Shown: piece after piece, positions 19,900-29,949 of the stretch
Position numbering within the stretch: position 1 is the stretch's first letter
How the letters are laid out: each line of letters opens with the position of its first letter
Source: Branchipolynoe longqiensis
Taxonomy: Eukaryota; Annelida; Polychaeta; Phyllodocida; Polynoidae
Assembly: GCA_030323885.1 (NCBI GenBank)
Contig: CM059196.1
Coordinates: forward strand, 39,322,535-39,386,534
Length of the DNA stretch: 64,000 nt
Direction: 5' to 3'
Notes under the pieces: model-generated
What the model was told of the DNA's origin: nothing
Databases searched by the model: none
What the model saw: only the letters and a program-made list of their open reading frames with translations
Made by a program: the position numbers and the translations under genes

Positions 19900-20333
19900 T
19901 CATTAATGTTGGCATTAATGTTGGCGAAACGCTGAATGTACGTTGGACGAATGTTCGGCGTACGTTCTCCTGACATTCTCCTGATGTTCCCATTACGTCA
20001 TGTGGACGTTTCCACCGGCATTAATGTGGGTCAACATAGTGGAACGTAGTGGAACGTAGTGAGCAGCGTTTGACTAACATCCGTTTAACGTCATTGACGT
20101 TTGCTGAACATGTACAGAACGTACGGCGAACATAAACCCTTACGTTTGAGTTACGTCGAAAGTTTTGAACCTTGACGCGCGCCGACGTAACACGACGTAA
20201 TGTGACGTAGCTCAACGTCAGTCTAACCTTATTCTGACGTCATCATGACGTAACCCAACATACATCAACGTAATGACAAAAAGTGAGCACCTCAGGCTTA
20301 CGTTGGCTCATTATGTCATAATGTGATAGGGGT
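19900..20333 (-). mobile_element. Degraded relative of MITE H5 (H6)
   Basis: Inverted relative of 63043-63758: TTTTGAACCTTGACGCGCGC, CGACGTAACACGACGTAATG and AACGTAATGACAAAAAGTG match in reverse complement. The right end CATAATGTGATAGGGGTA is a decayed copy of the H5 terminus. The left end cannot be fixed. The interior runs in loose ~11-bp words (GAACATGTACA, GAACGTACGGC, GAACATAAACC). Confidence 0.6.
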
Positions 20334-20862
20334 ATAATGACTGTGCCATTTCGTCGGGTATGTTCTATTGGTAGCCGAATCAATCATTAATAGAGCAACA
20401 ACCCATTGGAGAATGGTTATATGTGTGAAGGGCGCTTATTGCAAGAAGGGAATTATCTGTTTGTGCGTTGTTGGGTGTGGTTTAAAAACAAAAGTAAATT
20501 AATATTTCATTCGCCAATCTACATTAGGCTCCCAATAAAAGTTAATTCAAGGAAATAAAGACAGGGTGGAATGTCAGCTCTATATATGTGTAGCGGCAAC
20601 ATCGGCTCAAGTTGGATATTAGGGGGATGAGGGAGAGCCAGTTTTGAAGTAATTGTTGCTCACGAATTTCACCGTTAGAGATTAAGGTGATAATGAAAGT
20701 CAAGAACTAACATTTATTTGTATTAGTTATGTTAATTCATTACTTTATCGGTCCTTTTTGTTTTCATGTGTTTTTTTTTGTTTTTTTTGGTTGTCCATTA
20801 GTTGTTTAAGCAGGGGAAATTTCAGTCATAGATGACTGGTCTTCCTCATTCTACTGCTGGTC

Positions 20863-21092
20863 GATAGAAAGCCTGACCCTACACTTTTACCGACCCAAGG
20901 GATTTTTAAGCTCCCACACCATATAGACATGGTATGAGAGCAACCGGCCTTTGATGACGCTGTAAGTTATACACAGCGGTGGAAATCCAAATTGGCAGAG
21001 TTGTGGGCATGGGGAATTGAACCGCCGACCCTCAGATTAGGAGTCTGACCTAGAAAAAAGTCAGACACTCTAACCATTCCGTCACAGAGAAC
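20863..21092 (-). mobile_element. SINE family B, inverted
   Basis: Reverse complement of the family seen intact at 60918-61216: GTCGATAGAAAGCCTGACCC, GACCCAAGGGATTTTTAA, GTATGAGAGCAACCGGCC, GATGACGCTGTAAGTTATAC, then an inverted tRNA-like head to CACTCTAACCATTCCGTCAC. Confidence 0.8.
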
Positions 21093-21304
21093 ACCGTATT
21101 TAATTTGCAGGTGAAATGTAGGGTTGAGCGAAAGAAGGACAATGGAAGAGGTGGGGAAACAAGATCAGGGAATGGAAAAGCATGGAGTTAGGCAAGTCCC
21201 AGAGGGTACAGAGGGTGGTGGAAAACATGGGAAAATGGAGAAAATTTGTCGTAAAAGTCATATGTGATGCCCGAATGATCCTTGCAGTTAAGGGATTAAT
21301 GATG

Positions 21305-21572
21305 ATGAGGTTGGTTGGTTGTTGGAGGTTTTACCTCCCAGCAACATATGTGGTCATATCGGGATGGCCACCGACTTGTGACCCTGCGCACTCATGGCGA
21401 CTTAATAGTGTTGCCCCACTGGGAAATCAGGCTGCCAGCACCATGACCCGATATCCCACTGAGACACAACATCCTGACACTGAGCTAACCAGTCCTTGCA
21501 CTATCCTATTAATGCGAAGCAGCAGGCTAAGAAACAAGTATCAATTTTATAAGTCATTAGTTTGACTACGCT
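21305..21572 (-). mobile_element. SINE family A, inverted, head-less
   Basis: The inverted tail (TTGGTTGTTGGAGGTTTTAC, GTGGTCATATCGGG) and body run to AAGTCATTAGTTTGACT. The head is missing; a LINE fragment follows. Confidence 0.7.
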
Positions 21573-22485
21573 TCCATATTAATACAAACAAGGAAGCGTA
21601 TTCTTCAGTGTTATGTGTGGTCTACTCTAATGTATGGGGCTGAGACATGGACAATCTCTAAGAAAATGTACAAACGTTTAGCAGCATTTGAGATGTGGAG
21701 ATGTGTGTGTGTGTGTTTTTGTGTTTTTATACATTGTGCATGTTATTTGTAACATGAGTAATTCACGGGGCGGAGATATGACACTGGCGGCGCCACCTAG
21801 CCTAAAAACCTGAACTGACCTGGCGGCTGCCGCACACGCGTCTAGCGGATTAACCGGAGTAACTCCACCGACTGCCTCCAGGGCCCGCTGACCCGACCCG
21901 ACCAGACTTTGAATTTCCAGCCAAACGGTCACGTGACCACCCTCCTCCAGGTTCAAACCATCACAATCGTTCCTGCCAGAGTCAATGGAACACTGGTCTG
22001 ACTTCCCCCACCCACCCACACCGCTGATAAAATAGGTAACGGGTAGGGTTGAGGGTTCGGGTCCCGCCCGCTAGTTGACCTGTCAATGAGGAGACTAACA
22101 TCTGACCTGAATATTGTAGATTTGGATGTACTGATTGATTGAGAATTGACCTGAAATGACCATTTAGATTGAACGTACTGATCCTCTTTGTTTCTGAAAA
22201 TATCATGGACAAAGAAGATCACCAACAAAGAAGTTCTCAGAAAAATTAAAAATAAGAAAAGCTTGTTTGCCACTATACAGACAAAGAAACTTATTTATTT
22301 TGGCCACATCATTCGTCAGAGTTCAATATACCGTACGTTGTTGGAACATCATGGTTTACAAATATTTTACAGTGGACAGGCTTGAATTATTCACAGTCTA
22401 TCAGAACAGCACACCATCAGGACAAGTGGAGAACCATTGCATCCAACCGTCGACTAGAGGACGGAACTATTGATTGATTGATTGA
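21573..22485 (+). pseudogene. LINE reverse transcriptase 3' end, split by a 0.5-kb insertion
   Basis: 21590-21700 encodes RILQCYVWSTLMYGAETWT then KRLAAFEMW. The same protein resumes after an insertion, at 22191-22360, with LKISWTKKITNKEVL, TKKLIYFGHIIR and RTLLEHHG. An end-like WT-LNYSQSIRTA, then W-TIASNRRLEDGT, follows in shifting frames to about 22470. This order (YGAETWT, EMW, ISWT, FGHI-R, W-LV-like end) is the C-terminus of RTE/CR1-type endonuclease-reverse transcriptases. It is a frameshifted pseudogene. Confidence 0.8.
21706..22190. repeat. 0.5-kb repeat family G, copy 1, nested in LINE
   Basis: Nearly identical to 24283-24789. Shared blocks are GTGCATGTTATTTGTA, AATTCACGGGGCGGAGA, GACTGCCTCCAGGGCCCG, GGTTCAAACCATCACAATCG, TAACGGGTAGGGTTGAGGG, GGTTCGGGTCCCGCCCGC and GATTGAACGTACTGATCC. 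It lacks a GTCACCCAAAGG segment present in copy 2. The B-box-like GGTTCGGGTCC and GGTTCAAACC suggest a Pol III element, but the class is unproven. Confidence 0.75.
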
Positions 22486-22565
22486 GTTTGACTGGACCTG
22501 GAATCGAACTCCCGATCTGCCGCAAGGGAGGTCTGCACTCTACCAATTGGTCCACCGCGCCCGAT
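22478..22565 (-). mobile_element. tRNA-derived SINE head, inverted
   Basis: GTTTGACTGGACCTGGAATC, GAACTCCCGATC, CTACCAATTGGTCCACCGCG: the inverted head of a family A relative, directly after a GATTGATTGATTG run. Confidence 0.55.
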
Positions 22566-22749
22566 TAATGATGACGATGAAAGCTGAATTCCTGAAATCT
22601 TTTCATGTCAGAGACGGTGCCATATTAAACTTGTTCGGTTAGTACTTCCCTAAATTGGAAATGGTACCGGGTAAAATGGACTTGTACCGTCAGCAACGAA
22701 GGATAGAATATACCTCCGACGGTAGCAAGTGAAAAGGCACTGTTCAGGC

Positions 22750-23031
22750 ATTGAATCCTGCTCAGTGCACCCATTTGCAGTCTGGGCTATTTTCCATCCC
22801 AACGAGTGGTCCACAACTGGTTCATCAAAGGATGTGGTATGTGCTGTCCTGTCTGTGGGAAAGTGCATATAAAAGATCCCTTGCTGCTCATCAGAAAGAA
22901 TAGCCTATGTGGCAGCAATGAGTTTCCTCCACAAAAGAAATATGTCACAATGACCATATGGTTGATGTCCAATAGCCGATGATAAAAATCAATGTGCTCT
23001 AGAGGCGTGGTTAAATAAAACAAACTTTTTT
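22750..23031 (+). mobile_element. SINE family C, 5'-truncated, with target duplication
   Basis: TGTTCAGGC flanks it at 22741-22749 and 23032-23040. It contains GGGCTATTTTCCATCCC, GTGGTATGTGCTGTCC, TGTCTGTGGGAAAGTGC, ATATAAAAGATCCCTTGCTG, CCAATAGCCGATGA and ends TTAAATAAAACAAAC. The tRNA head is mostly lost. The core is about 90% like the copy at 11710-12059 by eye. Confidence 0.9.
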
Positions 23032-23169
23032 TGTTCAGGCCCTGTGGGGGTTTGTTATAATAAACACTTGCTGTGGACCCTCAACAATAGCGCTTTTGTG
23101 TGGCTCTCCCACTGAGTGTTCTATGTTATATAGTGTACTACTTGCCAGCACATCCCATGTATATTGCAC

Positions 23170-23222
23170 ATTTGAAGAGTTCAGGTGCAAAACCACGTAA
23201 ACGCCAATCCAAAAATGGATAT
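23170..23222 (+). repeat. Terminal repeat of MITE family K (solo end)
   Basis: GAAGAGTTCAGGTGC, AAAACCACGTAAACGCC and AATCCAAAAATG match both ends of 36935-37172 and 55250-55492. No inverted partner was found nearby, so this is a broken or solo copy. Confidence 0.5.
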
Positions 23223-23276
23223 AACTGAAGATTATAGTGTCCTTGTTTATATTCCCATAATAGATTATAGAGCACA

Positions 23277-23279
<3 letters not shown>

Positions 23280-23314
<35 letters not shown>
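23280..23314 (+). repeat. (AT)n microsatellite
   Basis: About 17 AT dinucleotides. Confidence 0.95.
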
Positions 23315-23318
<4 letters not shown>

Positions 23319-23349
23319 TAAAGCTTTAAAATCTGAAGAAGAGAAAAAA

Positions 23350-23640
23350 AGCACAACATTTTGTAAACCAGTCTCCATTTAATGCTACACCTGTCTACAT
23401 TTAAATCTACATATCTAGTTGGATACTGGTGCAATCACAAAATGTGTATTGCTGCATAGAAGGTAATGCTATGTCAATTCAATCGAACCTGTCGGTGCTG
23501 AAGCCTGTGGCATACAGAATGTTGATGCGCTCACCAACTTCAATTTAGTATTTTTCATTTCGAATATCTCTACAGTTAATGCTTAGAAATAAAAATAACT
23601 TCAAAACTGGAGAATAGTCAATTAGAATTCTCAACTTAAT
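23350..23640 (+). repeat. Repeat family F, copy 2
   Basis: Same orientation as 31395-31645. Shared blocks include TCTACATATCTAGTTGGATAC, CAATCGAACCTGT, GCTGAAGCCTGTGG and TTCATTTCGAATATCTC-type segments. Diverged. Confidence 0.55.
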
Positions 23641-23724
23641 TGATACCTGTGCTGCATAACGCAGTATACGAGTATAAAAAAGTATATGGCCATCGCCCTT
23701 ATAGAATTGGCCATCCGGTTCGGC

Positions 23725-23945
23725 AAATATCGATTTTGTACAATCTTTGTATAATTTGTGTATGATTTTTTTATGATTTTTGTGTATTTCTTTCGTATAA
23801 TTTGTGTGTCCTGTTGTATATCTTTTGTATAATTAGTTTGTATACTTTTTTTGTATAACCTTCTATCACTGTTGTATCATTTTTGATCACTTTTGTAAAT
23901 CTTTGTATCACTGTTGTATCAATTTTGTATCGAAACTTGCATCAA
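23725..23945 (+). repeat. Degenerate TTTTGTATAATTTGTGT-type array
   Basis: A T-rich stretch made of short variable-length words (TTTGTATAA, TTTTGTATC, TTGTGTAT). Simple-sequence drift. Confidence 0.6.
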
Positions 23946-24282
23946 TCTAGGAAGTCATTAGTTTGACTCGGCCGAGGTTCGAACCCATTAGTCCCTTCTG
24001 CTAAGACATAAGAAATAATGTGTGTGAATACCAATCTGTGGTTTTAGTTTACCTATTCATACCGCCACCAGATTAGATAATTATCCAGTTTTTGTCGATA
24101 TGTTACCGGTTTGGCGGTCATACTCAGAGTATTAGTGAGAGTCGTGTATCTGGTGTGTGTGAGAGTCGTTACATAGAGCGTTGTATTAAACATATTCAAC
24201 ACTGAAATCTAAATAATTCTCTTTGGAAAACAGTTTGGGGTCGGGATGAAGGGGCGGGGGGATAAATGTTTTTGTTTTGTGT

Positions 24283-24789
24283 GTGTGTGTTTTTGTGTTT
24301 TCATACATTGTGCATGTTATTTGTAGCATGGGTAATTCACGGGGCGGAGAGTCACCCAAAGGATATGACACTGGCGGCGCCGTCTAGCCTAAAAACCCGA
24401 ACTGACCTGGCGGCTGCCGCGCACGCGTCTAGCGGATTAACCGGAGTAACTCCACCGACCGCCTCCAGGGCCCGCCGACCCGACCCGACCACACATTGAG
24501 TTTCCCGCCAAACGGTCACGTGACCACCCTCCTCCAGGTTCAAACCATCACAATCGTTCCTGCCAGAGTCAATTGAACACTGGTCTGACTTCCCCCACCC
24601 ACCCACACCGCTGATAAAATAGGTAACGGGTAGGGTTGAGGGTTCGGGTCCCGCCCGCCAGTTGACCTGTCAATGAGGAGACTAACATCTGACCTGATAG
24701 AATATTGTAGATTTGGATGTACTGATTGATTGAGAATTGACCTGAAATGACCATTTAGATTGAACGTACTGATCCTCTTTGTTTCTGAA
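24283..24789. repeat. 0.5-kb repeat family G, copy 2
   Basis: Second copy, about 97% like copy 1 by eye. It ends after CTCTTTGTTTCTGAA, where flanking DNA continues TAAAGAATAACC. Having both edges helps fix copy 1 inside the LINE. Confidence 0.75.
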
Positions 24790-25059
24790 TAAAGAATAAC
24801 CACTATCACATCATGACTCTGCCTGCTTACATTAGTGTAGCGGTCATCAGATAGGCAATCACATAAGTTGACTATATATTGAAGACGATTATGTGTATTA
24901 TAATGTATTATAATAATATAAAGGAACGGAGCAATTCCAATATTGATATCATATTCATTGTACGATTATTTGCGTGTATTCGGGATTCGCGCACCCACCC
25001 CTTTATATGCGCGCAATTGGAGCGCCAAATGTTTGGTGCGGAAATTATTCAAACCACTG

Positions 25060-25389
25060 TCACTTCGCTCGCATATGAATGATATGCGCGTGGCGTTGTT
25101 CTTTGGCCATGTCCGCAATTTCCTTGAGTAGTGCTGCCTCTTGGTCATCCAAACTGAGTGCTTGCACTTTTTCCACCAACTCTGGTGAACTTTCTCGAGA
25201 GACACTCCTCGACAAATCTTCCTCTATTGCTGCCGTGCGCCTTGTTAACTTTGTAGGCAGTATTTCCTTTCCTTTCTTCTTTCCTTTCATTTTCTTGCAC
25301 TTATCAGCCTTGTGCGACAATCCGCACAAGTTGCAGTACGGCATTCTAGAAAGGTCGCCAGCTAATGCGCATGGTGTTCCCCCAAGCAA
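25060..25389 (-). CDS. Unrecognised 109-aa ORF with zinc-knuckle-like motif
   Basis: From its first Met the frame encodes PYCNLCGLSHKADKC, a C-x2-C-x3-H-x4-C pattern close to the CCHC knuckle. A Lys-rich patch follows (KKMKGKKKGKE), then an acidic Ser-rich helix-like part (RSVSRESSPELVEKVQAL, LDDQEAALLKEIADMAKE). Amino-acid use looks protein-like, unlike nearby frames, and the frame stays open upstream past the Met. It could be a retroelement gag-like remnant, an ORF1 piece, or an exon of a host gene. No neighbour helps decide and no function is assigned. Confidence 0.35.
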   Translation of the reverse strand: MLGGTPCALAGDLSRMPYCNLCGLSHKADKCKKMKGKKKGKEILPTKLTRRTAAIEEDLSRSVSRESSPELVEKVQALSLDDQEAALLKEIADMAKEQRHAHIIHMRAK

Positions 25390-25469
25390 AAATGCGAGCG
25401 AAATGACAGAGCTGTGAACTATTTTATGTGAATATAAACAACTAATTCAAATGTGGCAATAGAAGGAAT

Positions 25470-25756
25470 GGCCTAATCGGCAAGAGCACTGGCTCGTTTT
25501 CGATGTGGAAGGTTTGAACCACAACCGAATCAAACCAAGGACTTACTAAAACTGCCTCGCCTGGTGCTCAACATTAATAGGATAGGGCAAGGATAGGATA
25601 TTGCGACTGGGTGGGGATATCAGGTTATGGTGCCAATGTCCCAGTATCCTATTGGGGGAGCACTATGAAGTCGCCCTGAGTGTGCATTGTCACAAGTCCG
25701 AACCGATCCTGATGTGACCTTAAATGTTGCCAGCCAGGATGTAAAACCCCTATAAC
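25470..25756 (+). mobile_element. SINE family A, full-length, diverged
   Basis: The head AGGAATGGCCTAATCGGCAAG with weak B box GGTTTGAACCACAACC is followed by AATAGGATAGGGCAAGG, GGGATATCAGGTTATGG and the tail CTGATGTGACCTTAAATG. Confidence 0.7.
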
Positions 25757-26685
25757 TGGACAATAATTCTCTCTACTGCATATTGCAAACTAAAGCCTAT
25801 GAAACTTCTGGCGCCATCTATTTGCCAGATTTGGAAATACTTCTCTCTCAGTAGGAGCCGAAACATAATTTAACAATATAGAATGATGAATCCAAGGTGG
25901 ATGTTGATGTTCTCAGCGATTCGGTGTTGTATTGGGCACGCGATGTGTGGCTATCGGACTCAGGCTCCCGCTGCCCATAATGGAGTTTACAAAATCGATT
26001 CCCATGTGCGTTCAATCCTTAGGCGAGTCAAACAAAAGACATAGGATCATCACATAATAATATAGTATTTCTGCCCGGACACTTGCTATGAAACTGTGAC
26101 AAAATAATCATATACAAATTGTATATTTGATAATGCCTTAGATTCATCAGCACACATTCTGTACAGTGTACAGTCAATGAGGTTAATGAGCAGATAGCGA
26201 GTATGGACGAGTATGGACGGAGCGAGTATGGACTTCTGGATTATTATACTCATATAATTCTTATACAGCATATACATATATATATATACATGTGATGTAT
26301 CACGTATTACGTGAGTATAAAGGCGCAGAAGGGAATTATTATAATTATTATGATTGTTATTATTATTATTCTGTATATTGCCACCTCCTTGCTATGCTCA
26401 TGACTGGTGGCGCTGCCACCGGCGCTCCTCCCCATACCGTATGCGCCAAACCGCAACTGTGACACCTACACATATCCCGGATGCGCATAAGTTAAGGCGC
26501 AGAGGGGGGTGTAGGTAGCGAGGGGGGGTATTCAGGAAGTACTCTTTACGTCACAGTTTTAGCCACAGTGTTAGTGTTACTTAGTCTGGCATACGGTGAA
26601 TTTTGAATTGGAATTTTATTCGATCATGAAATATGGGAGGGTGTTTTGGGTTGACCTCCCCCAATGGGGTAATGTTTATGCCCAT
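25757..26685. other. No gene recognised
   Basis: AT-rich DNA with a SINE-head-like GAGTCAAACAAAAGACATAG end near 26030, a TATATA run near 26276, a TTATTATTA run near 26340 and GTGGCGCTGCCACCGGCGC near 26406. No coding signal stood out. Confidence 0.3.
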
Positions 26686-26689
26686 ACAC

Positions 26690-26750
26690 CTCAATGTCCT
26701 GATATGACCTTAGATGTTGCCAGGACGTAAGACTCCAACAACCATCATTA
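26690..26750 (+). mobile_element. SINE family A solo tail
   Basis: CAATGTCCTGATATGACC, TTAGATGTTGCCAGGACG, GTAAGACTCCAACAACC; no body. Confidence 0.65.
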
Positions 26751-26851
26751 CTATGATGAGACAAACGGCAGGGGAATGAGGGAGACCGCTCATCAACAAT
26801 GAAAAATGTCCCCTGATGATAAATCAATGAATGTAAGCAAATATATGTTAC

Positions 26852-27180
26852 TGGACGGGATGGACACATCATTAAGGATGCTGACTGACTTCCCGTGCGG
26901 GAGGTCATTGCTTGGAACCCTGGCCGAGTCAAACTAATGATTTACAAATGTTATACTTGTCGCTACCTAGCCTGGTGCTCGGCATTAATAACATAGGGCA
27001 AGGACTGGTTTGCTCAGTATCCGATAATGTGCCTGATTAGGATAAGGTACCGGAGGTCTGGTGTTCCAATGAGGAAGCACTATAAAGTCACCAACAGTGC
27101 TGAAGTCAGAACCTGTCCTGATATAACCTTGGATGTTACCAGGATGTAATCTAAAAGCTCAATAAACAACAACAACCACC
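26852..27180 (+). mobile_element. SINE family A, full-length, diverged
   Basis: The head CTGGACGGGATGGACACATC with weak B box GGAACCCTGG, the body AATAACATAGGGCAAGG, and the tail GTCCTGATATAACCTTGGATG ending in CAACAACAACC repeats. Confidence 0.7.
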
Positions 27181-27189
27181 ACCATGGCG

Positions 27190-28060
27190 ATTTCCTATGC
27201 ATATCTAGTGGTTTGTTGTTGTTGTTGTTGGGGTGACCACCTGTCCAATGATTTACTAAGTCATATCCACATTCTCACTTTGCATTTCACATCAGCCCTG
27301 CGAACTATCAACTGGCTTTCCTTTGCTCAAAACAGACTTCGATTTTTGTTTAACCGTCACAGTGTAAACTATTCCGATAATTACACATTGGTGGGTCTAT
27401 ATGGGATTACAAATGTTATATATAAGGTAAATGATGTAATGTGACCAAATGCATGTGGTATTGTGTAGTGCTGGTGATCCTTTACCTAGATTAAATAGAC
27501 ATTGTGTATTCAACAGATAGTGTGAGAGGGGCACTACTGTTAGTGTGATAGGGCCTTAGAAGCTCTGCTCACAACCCCCCCCCCCCACCCAACTGTTAGA
27601 TACGGATCACTGCACACCCAGACACAACAGGGCAGTTAGGCCAAAACAACCAAGGCATGGATACTGGAATGCATACTGTTGATTGGTGGACATGTGAATG
27701 CATACTGTTGATTGGAGGATCTGGTCATGTGACAGGCCATCTTGAATTCTAAAACCACAATATAATAATAAACTGAGGGTGCAAGCTCTCTCTACCTTTT
27801 CACTCTATACTCTGTCTTACTTCTACTTGCCTGTAGTGATTTAATATTAGCCTGCCTACACAACTACAGATGCCAGCCGACGACTTTACAACAGGTTTCA
27901 GTTATTTAAATTAATCAAAGCAAAAAGCAAATAGGTATTATTAACTAATCAACAAATTAAAAGTCATGCAATGTGTGCGGCTCTTTAAACACAAATCCTC
28001 TGTACCAGTTCAACTACATTGCCATATCTAGAACAAAAGGATTTAATTATGTAAGATTAC
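27190..28060. other. No gene recognised
   Basis: Intergenic DNA. A 24-bp-class duplication lies at 27665-27718 (GAATGCATACTGTTGATTGG twice) and a C13 run near 27568-27580. The 86-residue frame at 27184-27444 has no recognisable domain. Confidence 0.3.
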
Positions 28061-28227
28061 CAGTGGGGGTTGGAGGTTTAGGGTGGGGTAGGAGGTTTGG
28101 AGGTGGGGTGGGGCGGGGTGGGGGTGAGGAGGTGACGTGCAACGTCAGTAGATTTTCATTCATGTTGCTACATACATTTTTCGCGAAATGGGGTATTGAT
28201 TTGTACAACGCGCCCAGTGCCGTGTCC

Positions 28228-28312
28228 AGTGGGCGGCGGGCGGCGGGCGGCGGGCGGCGGGCGGCGGGCGGCGGGCGGCGGGCGGCGGGCGGCGGGCGGC
28301 GGGCGGTGGGCG
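28228..28312 (+). repeat. (GGCGGGC)n heptamer array
   Basis: About 12 near-perfect copies of a G-rich heptamer with runs of three G, so the + strand could form G-quadruplexes. Long Arg/Ala/Gly frames across it are artefacts. Confidence 0.9.
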
Positions 28313-28334
28313 AGGTGGTAACTGGGAATATCTG

Positions 28335-29135
28335 TGGGTGTGTAGGGTGGGTGTGGGTGTGGGTGTGGGTGTGGGTGTGGGTGTGGGTGTGGGTGTGGGT
28401 GTGGGTGTGGGTGCGGGTGTGGGTGTGGGTGCTGGTGTGGGTGTGGGTGTGGGTGCGGGTGTGGGTGTGGGTGCGGGTGTAGGTGTGGGTGTGGGTGTGG
28501 GTGTGGGTGCGGGTATCTGTGCGGGTGTGGGTGCGGGTGTGGGTGTGGGTATGTGTGCGGGTCTGTGTGCGGTGTGGGTGTGGGTGAGGATGTGGGTGTA
28601 CGTACGGGTGTGGGTGTGGGTATGGTGTGGGTGTGGGTGTGTTTTTGTGGGTGCGGATGTGGGTGTGGGCGTGGGTGTGGGTGTGTTTTTGTGGGTGTGG
28701 TTGTGGGTGTGTGTGGGTGTGGGTGTGTTTTTGTTGCTTATTTACTTGCACTCAAATAAGTGTTTTTGTGGGTGTTTTTGTGGGTGTGGGTGTGGGTGTG
28801 GGTGTGGGTGTGGGTGTAGGTGCATGTGTGTGTGTGGGTGGGTGTGGGGGTGGTTGTGGGTGTGGGTGTGGGTGTGGGTGTGGGTGTGGGTGTAGGTGTG
28901 GGTGTGGGTGTGGGTGTGGGGGTGGGTGTGGGGTGTGGGTGTGGGTGTGGGTGTATGTGTGTGTGGGTGTGTGTGTGGGTGCGGGTGTGGGTGTGGGTGT
29001 GAGTGTGGGTGTGTTTTTGTAGGTGTGGGTGTGGGTGTATTTTTGTGGGTGTGTGGGTGTGGGTGTGGGTGTGGGTGTGGGTGTAGGTGCGCGTGTGTGT
29101 GCGTGTGTGTGTGGGTGTGGGTGTGGCGGTGTATT
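28335..29135 (+). repeat. (GGGTGT)n hexamer array, ~800 bp
   Basis: Over 100 copies of GGGTGT with scattered point variants (GGGTGC, GTTTTTGTG). A short non-repeat insert lies at 28730-28765. It is related to, but not the same as, metazoan telomere TTAGGG. Long Val/Gly/Trp and His/Thr/Pro frames over it are artefacts. Confidence 0.95.
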
Positions 29136-29949
29136 AACAGTGTGCGGTGGGTGGTGGCTAGTGGATGCAATGTGGATAGACTGGTTTGGATGGTGGGTGG
29201 CTAGAGAGGTGGTGCCGGTGGGTGAGGTGATCGGGGAGGGCGAGAAGGGTAGAGGAGGAGGAGGGAGGGGAGGAGGAGGGAGGGGGTGAACCTGGTAGGG
29301 ATGGGTGTGGTCCTCCAATAGCCGGGGTGAAGAACTACAAGGGTGTGGCCGCCGATTCGCGCCGTGTCAACACCAACTGGTCTATATACGGCTTGAAACC
29401 CCACCTAGCGACCGACTCACTCCCCAAACCCTAATCCCCAACCACGCAATCCCAGACTCGTCCCACCATCCAGTTCATGGCACATTACAAATGAAGTCCT
29501 TTAATTAATCAACATGTCGGAGCGATTCTCCCACTTTGGACTCGTCCAACGAGCAAGCCCATCCTCCCATGTTTGTGTGTTGTTACCATTTATGTTGAGT
29601 ACAAACTTATAGTTCTTTTTTAAATTTATTTATAGCATTTTTGTTTACATCTAGTTTTGTTCCCTGTTTTTGTTGTTGTCTTTTTGGTGTTGTTGTTGTT
29701 TGGTTTCGTTGTTTTCATTTAGTTTAGTTTTTGCTTTTGTTTGTATCGCGAAAAAAAGGGACCCTATTGACTTAGTCGTAGTTACTTACTCTGCGGCTAC
29801 ATTAAGGTCTCACAACGGTGTACTGCCCGGGCGCGGCGCATTGTGGGAAGGTGCCGGCCGGAAGGGTGTGGTGGTTGAGAGCTGTTAAATGTGAGTGTTA
29901 ATTGTGAGTGTTAAATGCGAGTGTTGGAAATTAGTACTTTAGCGACGGC

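Noticed and set aside
28228..29135. Telomere or interstitial telomere
   Set aside because: The hexamer is GGGTGT, not TTAGGG; no tract of canonical telomere repeat is present.
28047..29318. Long frames (up to 234 residues) rich in Val/Gly/Trp or His/Thr/Pro over the GGGTGT array
   Set aside because: All frames of a stop-free hexamer repeat stay open; composition is purely dictated by the repeat.
29300..29430. Possible exon (NYKGVAADSRRVNTNW reading)
   Set aside because: Only one short frame, no clear splice pair and no recognised family; left unannotated.
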